From the NCBI GenBank assembly GCA_016788065.1, contig JAEUTI010000084.1:1-45934 (forward strand): a stretch of DNA of 45,934 bases, written 5' to 3'. This document shows, in pieces, positions 43,264 to 45,934 of this stretch. The position numbers were made by a program, and so were the translations under genes. The notes below the pieces were generated by a model. It searched no databases. It was not told the origin of the DNA and saw nothing but the letters and a program-made list of their open reading frames with translations. How positions within the stretch are numbered: the first letter of the stretch is position 1; the number at the start of each line of letters is the position of its first letter. Source of the DNA: Bacteroidia bacterium (GTDB lineage: Bacteria; Bacteroidota; Bacteroidia; AKYH767-A; OLB10).

Positions 43264-44778
43264 TTATAAATTCAATATTTTGACTGACTTATATTGAATT
43301 CTGTTTTTCGAATTGACTCTTAGAATTGAAATTCCCGAAGGTAAATTCTGCTTTTGCAAAACCAGTTGAATGCTCTTAACATCTGCCGAACTGATCAACT
43401 TACCGTTCATATCGCATAAAATGAAATGATCTCCGGCATTCATTCCGGTTATTACAAATTCTGTTCCCGCATCATGCACCTGAAGTATTTCCTGATTTAC
43501 AGTTTCTAAAACTTCAGACAGTGTTTGCCATTCATATGCACCAATATCATAGCCATTTCCGGAAGGCCTGGAATTTCCATCTAAATCGATTGTAACAATT
43601 GAACTCACTGCTGATGATCCGGCGTCGATTATTGCAACAGCGGAATTTAATGGATGAAAATTAGCAGAAGCAGGATTCTGGAATATAGAATTTACAGACC
43701 CTGCAACAGTTGAATGCAAATCATACCCCAGGCCTTGCCATTGATTTAAGTTCAAAATTGTTGCATCCCCATCGGGAGAAAGCACATTGGTTAAAACATT
43801 ATAATCACTCACAAAACCCTGCAATGCTGAAGCAGCAATTACAATACTTCCTCTCCAGGAATGTTTGTTTATAAAAATATTATTCAGAACTTGATTTGCA
43901 GTGCAGTCATCGGTAATATTTAAGCACCACCTGCCATTGGAGGCATTAACCACGGTATTGTTATAAACCTTATTTCCGGTACTTGGTGCGCCAGCATCTA
44001 TTTGGTATAAACTGATGCCGCTGGCATGATTTTCATATAAAAGATTATTGAAAATTTGAGAATTTACAACGCCATCACAATTTATCCCACTCCCTCCTGC
44101 TGCACCATTTTCATAAATAATATTTCCATAAACTTTGGCGTCGCTTAGCACACCATCACCACCCATGCTCACATCACCATTCATGTGAATTCCACATCTG
44201 TTATTGTGATGCGAAATATTATTTCTGATAATCGCATGATCCGCACTGTTACTATGATAAATCCCATGTTCATCAGCACTGTAACTACATTCATTATTTT
44301 CGATAGTGATATAATCTGCAAACCCCGTAAATATTCCCCATTTGAAATTATCTGTACATTTGTTATTGCTGATTGTTACATGACTACTCAATGCAACTCT
44401 TATGCCGGCCCGTGGCATACCTTCGACATGAAATCCGTTCACGACAACATAGTCAGCATTTTCAATATTTACTCCATCTACATTGTTATAACTGCAAGGT
44501 GAGTCTATGATAACTCCTGAAGAAGATGCCATAAATACAACCGGATTTGACTGTGTTCCATTCACATTCATAAAATCAAACCCTTGATAAGTTCCGGGCA
44601 TTACAATTACTGAGTCTCCTGCAACAATCAATTCTGATGCATGCTGAATTGTAGAAAAAGCAGTTAAACTGCTGAGCCCATTGTTGCTATTATTTCCATT
44701 TTGTGAAACATAGTACGTTGCTGCATAGGAGTTAATTGAAGCAATTAATACTCCGGTAAGTAACAATAAGTTTTTCAT
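43264..44778 (-). CDS. Right-handed beta-helix protein with T9SS sorting tail
   Basis: A 504-residue secreted protein. The signal peptide ends near INSYA, then the opening YYVSQNGNNSNNGLSSLTAF is the DUF1565-like cap of parallel beta-helix proteins. About ten coils follow with repeated N-N/I-x-N turns (VTISNNKCTDNFKWGIF, ITIENNECSYS, AIIRNNISHHNNRCGIHM). IDLDGNSRP..GYDIGAYEWQ closes the helix, as in many surface polysaccharide-binding or lyase-like proteins. The last 80 residues look like a T9SS sorting domain. It could be a polysaccharide lyase, but no catalytic Lys/Asp pattern can be fixed by eye. Confidence 0.83.
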   Translation of the reverse strand: MKNLLLLTGVLIASINSYAATYYVSQNGNNSNNGLSSLTAFSTIQHASELIVAGDSVIVMPGTYQGFDFMNVNGTQSNPVVFMASSSGVIIDSPCSYNNVDGVNIENADYVVVNGFHVEGMPRAGIRVALSSHVTISNNKCTDNFKWGIFTGFADYITIENNECSYSADEHGIYHSNSADHAIIRNNISHHNNRCGIHMNGDVSMGGDGVLSDAKVYGNIIYENGAAGGSGINCDGVVNSQIFNNLLYENHASGISLYQIDAGAPSTGNKVYNNTVVNASNGRWCLNITDDCTANQVLNNIFINKHSWRGSIVIAASALQGFVSDYNVLTNVLSPDGDATILNLNQWQGLGYDLHSTVAGSVNSIFQNPASANFHPLNSAVAIIDAGSSAVSSIVTIDLDGNSRPSGNGYDIGAYEWQTLSEVLETVNQEILQVHDAGTEFVITGMNAGDHFILCDMNGKLISSADVKSIQLVLQKQNLPSGISILRVNSKNRIQYKSVKILNL

Positions 44779-44905
44779 TGGATAGAATTTATGGGTCGTT
44801 ACAAATTAAGCAGACAAAGCAAATTAAATGTTTAAAAAACACAAATTTGATGCATTTGTAAGATTTGCTTACTAAAAAGGGCAATTCAGAATCATTGCAA
44901 ACAAA

Positions 44906-44935
44906 AAAAGCCCCCATCCGAAGATGAGGGCTTTT
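44906..44935. terminator. Terminator after the PKD-like-repeat gene
   Basis: AAAAGCCCCCATC (44906-44918) and GATGAGGGCTTTT (44923-44935) pair with one mismatch around a CGAA loop; on the minus strand seven T follow. It ends the gene running in from the right edge. Confidence 0.88.
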
Positions 44936-44975
44936 GATTGATTCCGGTGAAGGAATCTTTTTACTTAATATTTAT

Positions 44976-45934
44976 CTATTGCACTGCAATTCGGATCTGA
45001 TTGCTAAATCCATCATTGCTGCGAACTGTTAGCATATACATACCTTTCGACAACTTGCTCACATCTACAGTGGTTGTTTTCATGCCACCTGTTGTGTTCA
45101 TTTGTCCGGTATACACCACACGTCCTGATACATCTGTCATCTCAAGTGCATAGGTATTCGATGTTTCTGCTGTTACTTCTATTGTCAGTTCACTGGCCAC
45201 CGGATTTGGATAAGCATTCACCTTTACTCCAGGGATTTCATTGCCTGACAATTTACAGTTAACTATTACATTCAGGGTTCTGGTTCCCGATACACCACAA
45301 CTGTTCGTTGCTGTTACTGTTACCAAACCACCTGTTGTGCCCCAGTCTACAAAAATACTTGGTGTGCCCTGACCAGCTATTATGGTAGTACCTGTTGGCA
45401 CAACCCATGTATAGTTGCTTGCACCAAACATCGTTGCTATGCTATAGTTCAAACCTTGTTCACCGGTACAAACCGTGATTGGTCCACTGATTACTCCCGG
45501 TGATGCAGGTACTCCTTTAACATTGATACAACGTGCTGAACTGGTTCCACAACCGTTTTGTGCCGTTACACACAATTGACCATTATTGAAGCCATTTGGA
45601 TAACTTACTTCTACTGTGTTGGTTCCTTGTCCAGATACAATCGTTGCACCCGATGGTGCAGTCCAGTTATACGCCGTTACGCCGCTAACTGCCGGAACTG
45701 AATAAGTAACCGTTGAATTACAAACCCCATTACTTATTCCGGAGATATTACCCGGTGTAACTGGCAATGTACTGCTCACTGTTTTACAACGTGCTGCTGA
45801 AGTTACACCGCAGTTCGATGTTCCCGTTACGCAAAGGTTGCCGATATTAAAGCCTGGTGCTACACTTACCGTTACCGAGTTGGTACCTTGACCCGAAGTG
45901 ATCGTTACTCCCGCTGGGGCTGTCCATGCATACG
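44976..45934 (-). CDS. PKD-like-repeat T9SS cargo, 5' part beyond the window
   Basis: The minus-strand frame is open to the right edge, so the start is outside; the GTG at 45779 is internal and not a start. The visible 319 codons contain three tandem PKD-like (Ig-fold) repeats of about 80-90 residues with the recurring Y-x-W-x-x-P-x-G-x-x-I-x-x-GQGT motif and a paired-Cys N-x-CG-x-S pattern (SNCGVTSAARC, NGCGTSSARC, NSCGVSGTRT). A type A T9SS sorting domain from NAYPNPVASELTIEV ends the protein. Such repeats make long surface fibres or adhesins; how many more lie beyond the edge is unknown. Confidence 0.88.
   Translation of the reverse strand, partial: YAWTAPAGVTITSGQGTNSVTVSVAPGFNIGNLCVTGTSNCGVTSAARCKTVSSTLPVTPGNISGISNGVCNSTVTYSVPAVSGVTAYNWTAPSGATIVSGQGTNTVEVSYPNGFNNGQLCVTAQNGCGTSSARCINVKGVPASPGVISGPITVCTGEQGLNYSIATMFGASNYTWVVPTGTTIIAGQGTPSIFVDWGTTGGLVTVTATNSCGVSGTRTLNVIVNCKLSGNEIPGVKVNAYPNPVASELTIEVTAETSNTYALEMTDVSGRVVYTGQMNTTGGMKTTTVDVSKLSKGMYMLTVRSNDGFSNQIRIAVQ

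Overview
The window is chromosomal DNA of a Bacteroidota bacterium, AT-rich and most like an environmental Chitinophagia/Sphingobacteriia-type lineage. Six secreted proteins end in type A sorting domains of the type IX secretion system (T9SS). Recognisable promoters use the phylum's TAnnTTTG -7 box, Shine-Dalgarno sequences are nearly absent in front of genes, and dihydroorotase sits beside a DUF4296 lipoprotein.

Left part (1-7159): an IS1182-type transposase cut by the window edge; a T9SS-exported SGNH-hydrolase-like protein; a repeat-rich stretch (hairpin repeats, sixteen 12-bp tandem units, seven GCCTGCGGC islands) around a small MmcQ/YjbR gene; then same-strand genes for a GNAT acetyltransferase, an SRPBCC protein, a T9SS cargo and an unknown membrane protein.

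Middle (7156-30296): full-length cobalamin-dependent methionine synthase behind a SAM-I riboswitch with its own terminator; a predicted seven-bladed SBBP propeller cargo; a stand-alone TonB_C protein; a 1399-residue modular T9SS cargo; an S9 peptidase; DUF4296 lipoprotein with dihydroorotase; fumarase C; an ArsC-like protein; release factor 2 encoded across a +1 programmed frameshift; RecX; an MFS and a DMT transporter; a SlyD-type isomerase; and a large uncharacterised helical-repeat protein.

Right part (30733-41095): ten tightly packed minus-strand genes, apparently one operon behind one TATCTTTG promoter, make nucleotide sugars for surface polysaccharide: aminotransferase (WbpE type), UDP-glucose dehydrogenase, UDP-glucuronate decarboxylase, acetyltransferase (WbpD type), sugar dehydrogenase (WbpB type), UDP-HexNAc dehydrogenase (TviB/WbpO type), GalE, RfbB, WbpP/TviC-type epimerase and a CpsB-type phosphatase. 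Read together they could convert UDP-GlcNAc to UDP-GlcNAcA and then to a 2,3-diacetamido uronic acid or to UDP-GalNAcA, and UDP-glucose to UDP-GlcA and UDP-xylose. No glycosyltransferase, flippase or polymerase is in the window. Divergently, an outer-membrane protein gene and waaA (Kdo transferase) follow, then a beta-helix T9SS cargo and the 3' end of a PKD-like-repeat T9SS cargo that runs off the right edge.

I see no CRISPR array, rRNA, tRNA, prophage or recognisable defence system. The most informative non-coding items are the SAM riboswitch with a heptamer tandem repeat in its P3 loop, the prfB recoding site, promoters placed almost on top of start codons, and the repeat cluster at 1.2-4.0 kb.
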